Shown here: positions 35,026 to 44,493 of the stretch, in pieces
Layout: each line of letters begins with the position of its first letter
Position numbering within the stretch: the first letter of the stretch is position 1
Origin: Ruminococcus sp.
GTDB taxonomy: Bacteria > Bacillota > Clostridia > Oscillospirales > Ruminococcaceae
NCBI RefSeq assembly: GCF_024691275.1
Contig: NZ_JAILNU010000023.1
Coordinates: 18,458 to 82,457, forward strand
Direction: 5' to 3'
DNA: 64,000 nucleotides
Notes under the pieces: model-generated
Seen by the model: only the letters and a program-made list of their open reading frames with translations
Database searches by the model: none
Told to the model about the DNA's origin: nothing
Program-made: the position numbers and the translations under genes

Positions 35026-38000
35026 ATTTAAAACCACGCTCCCAATGAAGGGAGCGACTGATATATTCAAGGCTGGTGCTTCCTGCTACTACTATTTCAA
35101 TCCACGCTCCCAATGAAGGGAGCGACTTCCTTGAACGTTAGCCCAGCCGTCAGCTTCACGAATTTCAATCCACGCTCCCAATGAAGGGAGCGACCTCAGG
35201 AGTTACGTGCTGGGAACCATACCAATGCATTTCAATCCACGCTCCCAATGAAGGGAGCGACAAGTTATATTCCTTCTCGTCCCCATATACAAGCATTTCA
35301 ATCCACGCTCCCAATGAAGGGAGCGACTCTGTTCCGCTTTCCGTACTCCATTCGTAAGCAGATTTCAATCCACGCTCCCAATGAAGGGAGCGACAATAAG
35401 GCTGTGGCTGTCTCTTGTGAACGCTAAGAATTTCAATCCACGCTCCCAATGAAGGGAGCGACCGTAGGGCGATAATACAAGCGTTTCTGACGTGGTCATT
35501 TCAATCCACGCTCCCAATGAAGGGAGCGACCGAGCAGGGATTGGAAAAAGCCAATACCGAAAATATTTCAATCCACGCTCCCAATGAAGGGAGCGACAAT
35601 AAGGCTGTGGCTGTCTCTTGTGAACGCTAAGAATTTCAATCCACGCTCCCAATGAAGGGAGCGACGCTGATCGAGTGTTGCTTTTTGGATACCACTCACC
35701 GATTTCAATCCACGCTCCCAATGAAGGGAGCGACACAACTCAGACTACTATCCGTTTGCAGACTATTGATTTCAATCCACGCTCCCAATGAAGGGAGCGA
35801 CTTCTGGACGTGACGACGCAAGTGTAGAAATATTTTTATTTCAATCCACGCTCCCAATGAAGGGAGCGACCACATTTTTGTATCCATATGTTATAATTTG
35901 TAGATTTCAATCCACGCTCCCAATGAAGGGAGCGACCCTTTTAATATTAAATTTTGTGGTTGTCTTTTGAATTTCAATCCACGCTCCCAATGAAGGGAGC
36001 GACGATTACCATAGTCAACAGGAACAAAAGAGGAAAATTTCAATCCACGCTCCCAATGAAGGGAGCGACCTGATAATGATTTTAATTTTGTTTGGTGGTC
36101 TGATATTTCAATCCACGCTCCCAATGAAGGGAGCGACCAAGCGATATCATATGCCTTCTGATTTATCCGAAGATTTCAATCCACGCTCCCAATGAAGGGA
36201 GCGACAGCTTGCGAGCCTTGCAAAGCTCTGTAAAGAATTTATTTCAATCCACGCTCCCAATGAAGGGAGCGACGTTTTCCTTCCTCGACGCTCACATTTG
36301 CAGAATGCAATTTCAATCCACGCTCCCAATGAAGGGAGCGACAGGATTTAAAAACAGAAACGGTTATGATTGATGGTATTTCAATCCACGCTCCCAATGA
36401 AGGGAGCGACGTTTTCCTTCCTCGACGCTCACATTTGCAGAATGCAATTTCAATCCACGCTCCCAATGAAGGGAGCGACAATACGAACGTCGTTCTATTG
36501 CACGCGCTAAAAGATTTCAATCCACGCTCCCAATGAAGGGAGCGACAGGCTAAAGATATGTTGACTTTGGTCGATATCAAGATTTCAATCCACGCTCCCA
36601 ATGAAGGGAGCGACTGGACTGCGGCAAAAAATTAAATTAGGTGCTTATATTTCAATCCACGCTCCCAATGAAGGGAGCGACATGAAATTGAAAAGCCCAT
36701 AGAAACAAAAACGGTTATTTCAATCCACGCTCCCAATGAAGGGAGCGACGAGAGACAGTCGCCGCTTCGTACATAGTAGGTCTGATTTCAATCCACGCTC
36801 CCAATGAAGGGAGCGACTATATTTTGATTTCTCCGTTTTCAAGCTTATGAAGATTTCAATCCACGCTCCCAATGAAGGGAGCGACGTAGCCTGAGAAGCT
36901 CCTGAAGCTTAAACTCTCCTCGATTTCAATCCACGCTCCCAATGAAGGGAGCGACCAGGTCTGCTATTCTTATTTTTGCCAGTATATCATTTCAATCCAC
37001 GCTCCCAATGAAGGGAGCGACCAAAATGGAGCAGTATCAAGCAAAGATGAATTAATTTCAATCCACGCTCCCAATGAAGGGAGCGACTTCTTGCTTATGC
37101 CATTTTCCAATATCAATAAAATTTCAATCCACGCTCCCAATGAAGGGAGCGACCAGCCTAACGGCGTATGCCGATTACCGTACACGATTTCAATCCACGC
37201 TCCCAATGAAGGGAGCGACAACATTACAATATTGGATTGACACATGCAAGTGTATTTCAATCCACGCTCCCAATGAAGGGAGCGACCGATGTTGCACGTA
37301 CACTAACACCTGAGATGATAATTTCAATCCACGCTCCCAATGAAGGGAGCGACTCAAGTATCCTGTTGATGTAATACCGTCGATAGGTATTTCAATCCAC
37401 GCTCCCAATGAAGGGAGCGACAGTTACAGCCCCTCATTGCTGAGAGGCTGTTGTATTTCAATCCACGCTCCCAATGAAGGGAGCGACTATTGTATTGTTA
37501 ATACTCATCTGCATAGCTGAGAATTTCAATCCACGCTCCCAATGAAGGGAGCGACTGACAGCATTTAATTACCCTGTAGGGCGTTTTTATATTTCAATCC
37601 ACGCTCCCAATGAAGGGAGCGACACCCCTCTCTCATATAGAGAGGGGTATTATTTAAGATTTCAATCCACGCTCCCAATGAAGGGAGCGACATTTCGTTC
37701 TGCTTCTGTAAGATTAAACGTATACATTTCAATCCACGCTCCCAATGAAGGGAGCGACACGGCTATCAGATCAGCAGGAAAGTCCGAACGCAGATTTCAA
37801 TCCACGCTCCCAATGAAGGGAGCGACCGAGCGTTCTTCCCTATTCCAAAGAGTGCCAGCAAATTTCAATCCACGCTCCCAATGAAGGGAGCGACGGCGCA
37901 AGAAGCAGCAAACAAAAGCAATTGAACCTATTTCAATCCACGCTCCCAATGAAGGGAGCGACAAAACGAGGGCATTAACGCAGCCATAGTCGGCGATATT

Positions 38001-38766
38001 TCAATCCACGCTCCCAATGAAGGGAGCGACTAAACGGCTCGACTGTGTATTCATCATCAACGAATTTCAATCCACGCTCCCAATGAAGGGAGCGACGATA
38101 TTGGTTCGCTTCTCCGCCGTAATGATATTGATTTCAATCCACGCTCCCAATGAAGGGAGCGACAATAATGTACTTTTTTCCTTCAATCTCGATTTGAATT
38201 TCAATCCACGCTCCCAATGAAGGGAGCGACCTATCGATAAAAGTTTGAGCTTTTGCGGCATGGACATTTCAATCCACGCTCCCAATGAAGGGAGCGACTT
38301 TAATCAGACGTTACCGCGATGATATAGTAACAATTTCAATCCACGCTCCCAATGAAGGGAGCGACTTAAATGAATTGCAGTCAAATATTCAGTTCAATGG
38401 TATTTCAATCCACGCTCCCAATGAAGGGAGCGACAATGTCAAAATTAACGCTTTTAACCGAATAACAATTTCAATCCACGCTCCCAATGAAGGGAGCGAC
38501 AGTATACGCTAAAACAGTTGGTTTTGCTTGTCTATTTCAATCCACGCTCCCAATGAAGGGAGCGACTCTGTATGCCTTCTCATATGCGCCCGGAATAGTA
38601 TTTCAATCCACGCTCCCAATGAAGGGAGCGACTATTGAACGATTTTCGCATAAATGGCTGTTTTGGATTTCAATCCACGCTCCCAATGAAGGGAGCGACA
38701 CCTTCTTGATGATCTTGTTTGCGATAGTTGTAGATTTCAATCCACGCTCCCAATGAAGGGAGCGAC
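35026..38766 (-). CRISPR. Type I-C CRISPR array, 56 repeats and 55 spacers
   Basis: The 33-base repeat reads ATTTCAATCCACGCTCCC... and ends GGGAGCGAC on the plus strand, with an internal palindrome CGCTCCC/GGGAGCG. I counted 56 copies at intervals of 66-69 bases; spacers are 33-36 bases. It is transcribed on the minus strand (handle ATTGAAAT at the repeat 3' end), with the leader next to cas2 at 38767. The repeat at the left end (35026) differs in its first ten bases (ATTTAAAACC), marking the trailer end. Two spacers occur twice: 35395-35429 equals 35598-35632, and 36274-36309 equals 36411-36446. Spacer 37624-37658 is itself a hairpin. Confidence 0.99.
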
Positions 38767-38927
38767 AGCAAAAATGCACATATAACGCTGATTTTAATCG
38801 TATACAATGCACATTTTTGCGAACATAAAAAGCTTCTGAGCAACAGAATAAACACTTTGTTACTGAAAAAAGCCTTTTATTATTGGTGCGAATGATAGGG
38901 AGTTTTTATGTGAACTTATCATTCGCA
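38767..38927 (-). promoter_or_regulatory. CRISPR leader
   Basis: This AT-rich segment between cas2 and the first repeat contains an inverted repeat GCAAAAATG (38768) / CATTTTTGC (38812) immediately beside the array, where adaptation proteins are expected to act. I see no clear promoter hexamers; the array could be read from within the leader or from the cas operon. Confidence 0.75.
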
Positions 38928-39218
38928 TCAGAAAATAAGTGGTTCGTCCACTTTTATAGTCTGTTTAGCACCGATATGTTCTATCTTTGCTTTTTTACTG
39001 TCGCCAAGATAATAAAAACGCAGACTATCCCGTTCGTTATCTATTTCTTCTGTCAGTTTTTGTTTGAGCAAACGGCACTGTGCAGGATCGAGCTCGCATT
39101 CAAACACTGAATTCTGAACTCTTATTCCGTAGTTGACGCATTGTTTTGCAACGTGCCTGAGTCGTTTTTTTCCTGCGCCGTCTGATGTATTCACATCATA
39201 TGTTATCAATACGAGCAT
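38928..39218 (-). CDS. cas2: CRISPR-associated endonuclease Cas2
   Basis: The 96-residue product opens MLVLITYDVNTSDGAGKKRLRHVAK, the Cas2 ferredoxin fold with the conserved Asp at strand 1 (YDV). With Cas1 it forms the complex that inserts new spacers. The start at 39218 is 4 bases downstream of the cas1 stop. The frame is open upstream inside cas1, but that part does not match Cas2. It is the last cas gene before the leader. Confidence 0.96.
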   Translation of the reverse strand: MLVLITYDVNTSDGAGKKRLRHVAKQCVNYGIRVQNSVFECELDPAQCRLLKQKLTEEIDNERDSLRFYYLGDSKKAKIEHIGAKQTIKVDEPLIF

Positions 39219-39222
39219 ACAT

Positions 39223-40254
39223 TCACTTCCACATAAAAGGCGGGTACGAATCAAGGTCGCCCCTGATATATCTTGCGAGTAACAATGCCTGAGAATATGG
39301 CAGCATTCCCCATTCCAGCTTTTCGTCAAGGAACGGGTGCTTCAGTTCATCGCTCTTGCGTTTTTGCCATGAGGATATGAAGGTCTTTCTTCCGCTTTCC
39401 GTAAGAAGCACAGCACCGTCCTCCCGTTTTTCAAAATCGGAAGGGGAGATGATACGTTTATTTATCATTGTTATTACGAACCTGTCACACAGCGGAGCAC
39501 GGAATTCTTCAACAAGGTCAAGAGCCAGCGATCTTCTTCCGGGGCGGTCTGTATGCATAAATCCCACATAAGGATCAAGTCCCACGGCGGCAAGAGAAGA
39601 GGTACACATACTTGTAGCGAGTGAATATGCGAAAGAGAGCATTGCATTTACGAAGTCTCTTGGGGGACGCTTATTTCTGACGGTAAAGCAAAAATCGTCT
39701 TTCTGCTGTAGTATCATGTCATTGAATACCGAAAAATAGACCTGTGCGCCTTCGCCCTCGATACCTCTCAGGGTATCCATATCAGCAGCTTCCAGAGCGT
39801 TTTTTGATGAGCTTTTCAGAAGTTCTGAGCAGTGTGCAAATTTTTCGGTATCAATTCTCAGCGAGTGATCTCTGAGTGTGCGCTCGACGGTCCAGCGGCT
39901 GTTGAAAAGCTTGGCGCATATGATATTTCTTGCTATTTCGAGTGATTTTTCGGTATCGTCTGCAAAACGATATTGCTGTCGTCTTAAAAGCACATTTCCG
40001 CTTACTTCTCCCTCAACACGGGCAAGGAAGCGTCCGCTGCCGCTCATAAATATCAGTTCGATGCCGTCATTGGCGCATTTCCCCATGAGAGCAGGACTTG
40101 CTCCCGTATAGCCAAAAGTCATTATCCTTTCCAGGTTATGCAGGGGAACTCTTCCTATCTCTTTTCCATCGCTCAGTATGACCACGGTTTCTCCGTCAAG
40201 GGAAAGATACCTGTCAGGAGAAGTGATATATAAAGTATTCAGCAGCTTTTTCAT
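39223..40254 (-). CDS. cas1: CRISPR-associated endonuclease Cas1 (type I-C)
   Basis: The 343-residue integrase has an N-terminal beta domain and a helical catalytic domain. The metal ligands are visible as Glu166 (RGIEGEGAQVYF), His234 (FMHTDRPGRRSLALDLVEEFR) and Glu249. The length and the DRPGRxSLALDLxEEFR block fit the I-C form. It lies 1 base after cas4 and 4 bases before cas2, so the adaptation genes are translated together. Confidence 0.97.
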   Translation of the reverse strand: MKKLLNTLYITSPDRYLSLDGETVVILSDGKEIGRVPLHNLERIMTFGYTGASPALMGKCANDGIELIFMSGSGRFLARVEGEVSGNVLLRRQQYRFADDTEKSLEIARNIICAKLFNSRWTVERTLRDHSLRIDTEKFAHCSELLKSSSKNALEAADMDTLRGIEGEGAQVYFSVFNDMILQQKDDFCFTVRNKRPPRDFVNAMLSFAYSLATSMCTSSLAAVGLDPYVGFMHTDRPGRRSLALDLVEEFRAPLCDRFVITMINKRIISPSDFEKREDGAVLLTESGRKTFISSWQKRKSDELKHPFLDEKLEWGMLPYSQALLLARYIRGDLDSYPPFMWK

Positions 40255-40255
40255 A

Positions 40256-40924
40256 TCATTTATCCTCCAGCATTGACGCTATATGAGCTTTTGCACTTTT
40301 ATCCGAACACAGTGCGGGCAGGCAGATATTTTTCAGCGAACAGGCATTGCAGGCTTTGCTGCGTTTTACCTTTGGGGTATACTGCCTGCGGTACATTTCG
40401 TGCATTTCTTTCAGTGCTTTTTCTGTTTTTTCACGAAGCTCGTCGGTGAGATCGACTTTTGTACGCCTTCTGGTCTCTCCGTAATAGAGAAAGCCTGTTT
40501 TAATTTCGCAGCAGAGCATTTCCTCCAGACACATGGCCTGAGCTGCAAGCTGCATAATATCGCTGTCGTTTTCTTTTGGCTGTCCCCGTTTGTATTCCAC
40601 AGGAGTTACGGAGTATCTGCCTTCAAGCCCGAAAATCTCTATACCCGAGCTGTTCCGTGTGAACTCGACAACATCGCATTCGCCGCTTATGCCGAGCCTT
40701 GCGGAGGCTACTGCCATTGCGCGGGATATGATAACATTTCCGCGTTTTTCGTGAAAATCCGCATCATGAACATTGCGGTGCATTACTCTTCCGTCAGCTG
40801 TGCGGAAATTTTCTTCCCACTGCTGTTCTATATGTATCAAAGCCCATTGCCGACGGCAGAAAACGAAGTGCTGTATCCCTGACAGCAGCAGATACTCGTC
40901 CTCGCTGTACATATCAGCCTTCAA
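40256..40924 (-). CDS. cas4: Cas4 adaptation exonuclease
   Basis: The 222-residue protein has the Cas4 layout: a Cys near the N-terminus (FVFCRRQW), RecB-like nuclease motifs (GISGECDVVEF, VTPVEYKRGQPKE with the QhxxY helix), and the C-terminal cluster of Cys (CNACSLKNICLP) for a 4Fe-4S cluster. Cas4 trims prespacers and checks the PAM together with Cas1-Cas2. Its start overlaps cas7 by 11 bases. Confidence 0.95.
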   Translation of the reverse strand: MKADMYSEDEYLLLSGIQHFVFCRRQWALIHIEQQWEENFRTADGRVMHRNVHDADFHEKRGNVIISRAMAVASARLGISGECDVVEFTRNSSGIEIFGLEGRYSVTPVEYKRGQPKENDSDIMQLAAQAMCLEEMLCCEIKTGFLYYGETRRRTKVDLTDELREKTEKALKEMHEMYRRQYTPKVKRSKACNACSLKNICLPALCSDKSAKAHIASMLEDK

Positions 40925-41771
40925 ATACTTCAGGTGTCAGTCCTTCGATAGAATCGAGCCTTATGTCGTAATCCTCGAAGCAGCGCGGTCTGTCAACTTT
41001 TTCCTTCAGGCTTACATTGAGCAGGCGGTGTACCTTAGCCGATGAGAATATAGGAGTTTTGCTGTCGTGCTTGTACCAGTAAACACGTCTTACCTCCATG
41101 CTGCCCTCGGGTCTTGCAGATGAACAGTCATTCTCGAACAGTGTTTCGAGAGCGAGCTTTATCTTTTCGGCATCTTCTTCTGTGAAGCCTGTCTTTTCAG
41201 CAAGCTGGCAGTTGATGCTGCCGTGGAAAACGTAGAGAGCGAAATCAATTTTGTGCTTTGTTCCCATAGTATCCGAAGCCTTGCCGTCCTTGCCGCTTTC
41301 GCCGTTAACGCTTTTTGTTATCTGCATACTCACGATATCCACAGGGGAGACACTTTCAGCCTGTTGGATAGTAACAGGACCTCTTACTCCTACAGAAACT
41401 GAATCGCCCTTGAAAGCGAATACCTGACCGAAGCTGCGGACATCTATCCATTCCTCACAGGCAGCTTTAGCGTATTCATCTCTGTCGGTATTCTTGGCTT
41501 TGCTGAGCTTGGCAAGTGTTTCACAGGCTTTTGCACGGTCGTGAAGACTTTTCTGACCGTCGTCGCATCTTTCGTCGGACTGAACGAAGATTTTCTCACC
41601 CATATCCTGCAAGCGGTTGCGGATCTTACGCTTTATGCATACGTCGCTTATCTCACCGAGGCCGTCGTAATTCTCACGAGGACGGTTGCCGTTGAGAGGG
41701 TCGCCGTTGGGGTTAGCATTTTTAGCTGTGATTATCACTGAAAAATCTATTTTATTCTGAAGTACGCTCAT
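40914..41771 (-). CDS. cas7: Cas7 (Csd2) backbone of the type I-C effector
   Basis: The 285-residue protein has the Csd2/Csh2 N-terminus (DFSVIITAKNANPNGDPLNGNRPRENYDGLGEISDVCIKRKIRNRL pattern; NPNGDPxxGNxPR is the signature), a central VGVRGPVTIQQAESVSPVDI block and a C-terminal RRVYWYKHDSK stretch. Cas7 copies polymerise along the crRNA to build the effector backbone. Confidence 0.97.
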   Translation of the reverse strand: MSVLQNKIDFSVIITAKNANPNGDPLNGNRPRENYDGLGEISDVCIKRKIRNRLQDMGEKIFVQSDERCDDGQKSLHDRAKACETLAKLSKAKNTDRDEYAKAACEEWIDVRSFGQVFAFKGDSVSVGVRGPVTIQQAESVSPVDIVSMQITKSVNGESGKDGKASDTMGTKHKIDFALYVFHGSINCQLAEKTGFTEEDAEKIKLALETLFENDCSSARPEGSMEVRRVYWYKHDSKTPIFSSAKVHRLLNVSLKEKVDRPRCFEDYDIRLDSIEGLTPEVFEG

Positions 41772-41774
41772 TTT

Positions 41775-43619
41775 TTATTCCTCCTCGTTATTCCTGTCAG
41801 ATGAACTGCTGTTCCAGAGCAGTGCATTGTAATGGTGGAAGCCTATAAGATACATTGGTGAGAGCTTGCTGTTATCGGCAAAATCCTCGGGTGACATCTT
41901 TGACATTATCTCATTGATGTGCTTGGTGTATTTAGTCATTACCCACTGTTCTTTTTCGAGGTATGGTTCAAGTCTTTCCTCGATGATTTTCCATGTCTGG
42001 TAAGGTCTTGACGAAAAGGTGTTCCAGAATCTTCTTGCGTTTGTTACACGTCTTTCGTCCCTGTCGTATGTATCGCTTTCAGCCTTGTCAGCAATTGCGA
42101 GCAGACAGCCGAAAAGATAGCTTCTGTCGGTGCAGGTGGGATCATATGCCATTTTTATCTCTCCTTTATAATAAAGTTTGTTATCATGGTCGGTATGCTC
42201 TTTTTTTATAAGGGCACAAGTATTTTCGATGACTTTGCGGTGGCTGGATTCGTGTTCATATAAAAGGGGTGATGATGCTTTTTCGCAGAGTATCATTACC
42301 ACATCGTGTGGGAGCATCTTTCCCTCTGTAACACACGGCAGCAGTCTTAGTATAACATCTCCCATGAGCTTCTTGTCACACGCAAGGAAACCGCTTTGTT
42401 CCGAGCCGTACAGACAGTTGGCTATCTGGGGCAGGCTGCATGAATCGTCAATTGACTTTTCGAGCTTGCTGTTGTATCTTCTCCATACAGTGCCGTTATG
42501 CCATTTTTCAAGGTTATTATAGAAATCTGATTCTGCGAGCTCGGTATAGAGGGCTATGGAAAGTCTTCCTGTGGTAGCGGCATCGAGACCCATTATCATT
42601 ACCTTGCTGTCGGGAGATATTTTCATCTTATTACCTAACAGAGATTTGTTGAGCAATTCTGAGAATTTCGGCACAGTATCGTAGTCCTCGGCATCGTCGT
42701 CGAAAAGTTCAAAAGCACTTTTTGTGACGCTTGGAACGAATCCGAGGGCACTGCTCCATGTTACTAGAGTCAGTGTGTCGTAGGAACGGCTCTGTCTGCT
42801 GATGAGCCATTTCAGAGAATTGTGCATTTTCTGGGAGTAGTCGTAGCTTACAGCTATAGCTTCCTCTTTATTTGAAAAACGTCCGCGGAAGGTATAATTT
42901 GCACTGTCATTGGCAGAGATCAGCTTTGCCTTGTCGCCGCTGTTGCGTATTTTTGCGGGGTGCTTATAGGTCACAGCGCCAATTTTGCCGTCGGCGTAGC
43001 TCAGTCCGCAGCTGTCAAGAGTTGACTCATAGTACTTTCGGAAAAGATCATGGAGTTCGGTATCGAGCCATGTATAGCACAGACCGTTTTTGCCGCTGAC
43101 GATGAAACGAACGAAGGAATCTTCTTGAGAAATGTTATTGTACTTTTTATCCGAGAACTTTCCGTTTGTTTCGTTGAGTTCGATAACTCCCATTTTTACG
43201 AGGTCGCTTATCAGCTGTCTCTTTTCGAGGTAAGCATATATAGCAGTTATGGCAAAGTGAGAGTATTCGCTTTTGCACCATTTGCCGAGCTGCTCCATAT
43301 AAGCACTGAAATAATCGGAATTATCTGCGCGTTTGCCCTCGGCATACTGACTGTAGTCGCCTGCGATATATACAAGTTTGTCCGCAAGGGGCATGGGATT
43401 TATTCCACTGCCTCGGGCAGCTGAATCCTCGGTGACAGGGATTATTGTCACAGCATTTTCCTTTTCGACAGCCGAAGCACTGATAGCTTCACCTTCATCG
43501 GAAATAGTGATCTCTATCTGAGCATTTGCCGTGGAGTGGGAGATAGGCAGCATAGTTTTTCCGTCATCTGTGTTCAAAGCGCGTTCGTAGACCATGTAAA
43601 GCTCATTCGTCCAGCTCAT
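41775..43619 (-). CDS. cas8c: Cas8c (Csd1) large subunit
   Basis: Starting at MSWTNELYMVYERAL gives a 614-residue Csd1/Cas8c, the large subunit that recognises the PAM. Parts seen are an N-terminal LADKLVYIAGDYSQYAEGKRADN region, a central WSSALGFVPS segment and a C-terminal YLFGCLLAIADKAES...RFWNTFSSRPYQTW block, typical of Csd1. In type I-C the gene also usually yields Cas11c from an internal start; I cannot confirm that start here. The frame is open further upstream, but the chosen ATG follows GGGAGGTG and overlaps cas5 by 17 bases. Confidence 0.95.
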   Translation of the reverse strand: MSWTNELYMVYERALNTDDGKTMLPISHSTANAQIEITISDEGEAISASAVEKENAVTIIPVTEDSAARGSGINPMPLADKLVYIAGDYSQYAEGKRADNSDYFSAYMEQLGKWCKSEYSHFAITAIYAYLEKRQLISDLVKMGVIELNETNGKFSDKKYNNISQEDSFVRFIVSGKNGLCYTWLDTELHDLFRKYYESTLDSCGLSYADGKIGAVTYKHPAKIRNSGDKAKLISANDSANYTFRGRFSNKEEAIAVSYDYSQKMHNSLKWLISRQSRSYDTLTLVTWSSALGFVPSVTKSAFELFDDDAEDYDTVPKFSELLNKSLLGNKMKISPDSKVMIMGLDAATTGRLSIALYTELAESDFYNNLEKWHNGTVWRRYNSKLEKSIDDSCSLPQIANCLYGSEQSGFLACDKKLMGDVILRLLPCVTEGKMLPHDVVMILCEKASSPLLYEHESSHRKVIENTCALIKKEHTDHDNKLYYKGEIKMAYDPTCTDRSYLFGCLLAIADKAESDTYDRDERRVTNARRFWNTFSSRPYQTWKIIEERLEPYLEKEQWVMTKYTKHINEIMSKMSPEDFADNSKLSPMYLIGFHHYNALLWNSSSSDRNNEEE

Positions 43620-44352
43620 CAGATTCACCTCCCTCGAACTCGCAAAGACCGCTGAAGTTGTCAAGGTCTTTGCCGAACTTCTTGATCTCCATTTTCTTGA
43701 TGTGACGTTTGTGCTCTGACGGTATATCCGAAGGACGCACGAACTCAATGATGCCGTTTTTCATTTCGGGCTTGAAGAAGCAAACGGTCATGAAGTCCTT
43801 ATCTTCGTCCTTTTCGGCTTCGTCGGGATAGATCATAGCGTAGTACATGAATGCAAGGTCCATATCAACTCCGTCGTATGCGCCCTTGCCCTCACCGAAG
43901 ATGCAAGGCTCAACGTAACCCTGACATTCCCGTGTGCCGAGAAAAATATCACGTCTGCCGCCGCGTTCTATCATACGTCTGGCGATATTATGATGCTTGT
44001 GTTCGTTCCTGTCCTGTTCGAGCTCAGGGCGGTTAAGGTTCCATTCAAAATGAGCTCTTACCTGATAGCGAACATTTTCAAGGTAGTTATAGTATGCCAG
44101 ATCGTTTCCGCCGTCGTATTTTATGGGACGAATACCTTTTCGCACTGTTTTGATGGGGTTCATGATCCTTACAGCGTCTATATACCACGTAATTGTCGGT
44201 TTCCAGTAAACGCTCTGGAGACAGCCCTTCAGTGCTTCATATGTGGGGATACTGTAGCTGAATTTTTCACCGCCCACTCGAGTAAGCACATCTGAGAACA
44301 AAGCGTTTTTGCCGTATACGCAGAACTCAACTGTATTTCTGTGTTTTTGCAT
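43603..44352 (-). CDS. cas5: Cas5c (Cas5d) pre-crRNA-processing nuclease
   Basis: The product from the ATG at 44352 has 249 residues and the Cas5d pattern: MQKHRNTVEFCVYGKNALFSDVLTRVGGEKFSYSIPTYEALKGCLQSVYWKPTI (start; residues 27-45 form the conserved VGGEKxSYxIPTYEALKGC block) and RRDIFLGTRECQGYVEP later. In type I-C, which has no Cas6, Cas5c cuts the repeat to leave an 11-base 5' handle. The ATG follows AAAGGAGGTG. It is the first gene of the effector operon and has a perfect TTGACA-N17-TATAAT promoter at 44384-44412. Confidence 0.97.
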   Translation of the reverse strand: MQKHRNTVEFCVYGKNALFSDVLTRVGGEKFSYSIPTYEALKGCLQSVYWKPTITWYIDAVRIMNPIKTVRKGIRPIKYDGGNDLAYYNYLENVRYQVRAHFEWNLNRPELEQDRNEHKHHNIARRMIERGGRRDIFLGTRECQGYVEPCIFGEGKGAYDGVDMDLAFMYYAMIYPDEAEKDEDKDFMTVCFFKPEMKNGIIEFVRPSDIPSEHKRHIKKMEIKKFGKDLDNFSGLCEFEGGESDELDE

Positions 44353-44373
44353 CTGAGCACCTCCTTTTTTATC

Positions 44374-44392
44374 TTCTATACAAATTATATTA
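44374..44392 (+). other. TTC-flanked self-protospacer over the cas5 operon start site
   Basis: Plus-strand bases 44377-44392 (TATACAAATTATATTA) are identical to 44523-44538 of the crRNA-like RNA. Bases 44374-44376 are TTC, the established type I-C PAM, on the correct side. The site covers the -10 element (44384-44389) and the expected start point of the cas5 operon. After base 44392 the two sequences differ, so only the seed half would pair. Confidence 0.85.
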
Positions 44393-44412
44393 ATTTCAAA
44401 CACGCTTGTCAA
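44384..44412 (-). promoter_or_regulatory. Consensus promoter of the cas5-cas8c-cas7-cas4-cas1-cas2 operon
   Basis: On the minus strand TTGACA (44407-44412) and TATAAT (44384-44389) are separated by exactly 17 bases, a perfect sigma-A match. The leader of about 25 bases ends in AAAGGAGGTG before the cas5 ATG. Such a strong promoter would need a brake. Confidence 0.93.
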
Positions 44413-44459
44413 GTCTTTTTCTAAAAAAATTTATAGAAAATCAAATTTAAGAGAATCTG

Positions 44460-44488
44460 TTGCTATTTATTGAGTTTTATGTTATAAT
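44460..44488 (+). promoter_or_regulatory. Promoter of the crRNA-like RNA
   Basis: TTGCTA (44460-44465) and TATAAT (44483-44488) are separated by 17 bases. The start would fall at about 44494-44496, the first base of the degenerate repeat, and no coding start follows. Confidence 0.85.
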
Positions 44489-44493
44489 AAACC

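Noticed and set aside
38768..38820. CRISPR leader stretch TATACAAT as another target of the crRNA-like RNA
   Set aside because: Only about seven bases match and no TTC precedes them, so it does not meet the standard seen at 44374-44392.
35165..38855. Many open frames across the CRISPR array, on both strands, with repeating peptides such as SLPSLGAWIEI and STLPMKGAT
   Set aside because: They are translations of the 33-base repeat and end when spacers introduce stops; no start sites or coding bias.
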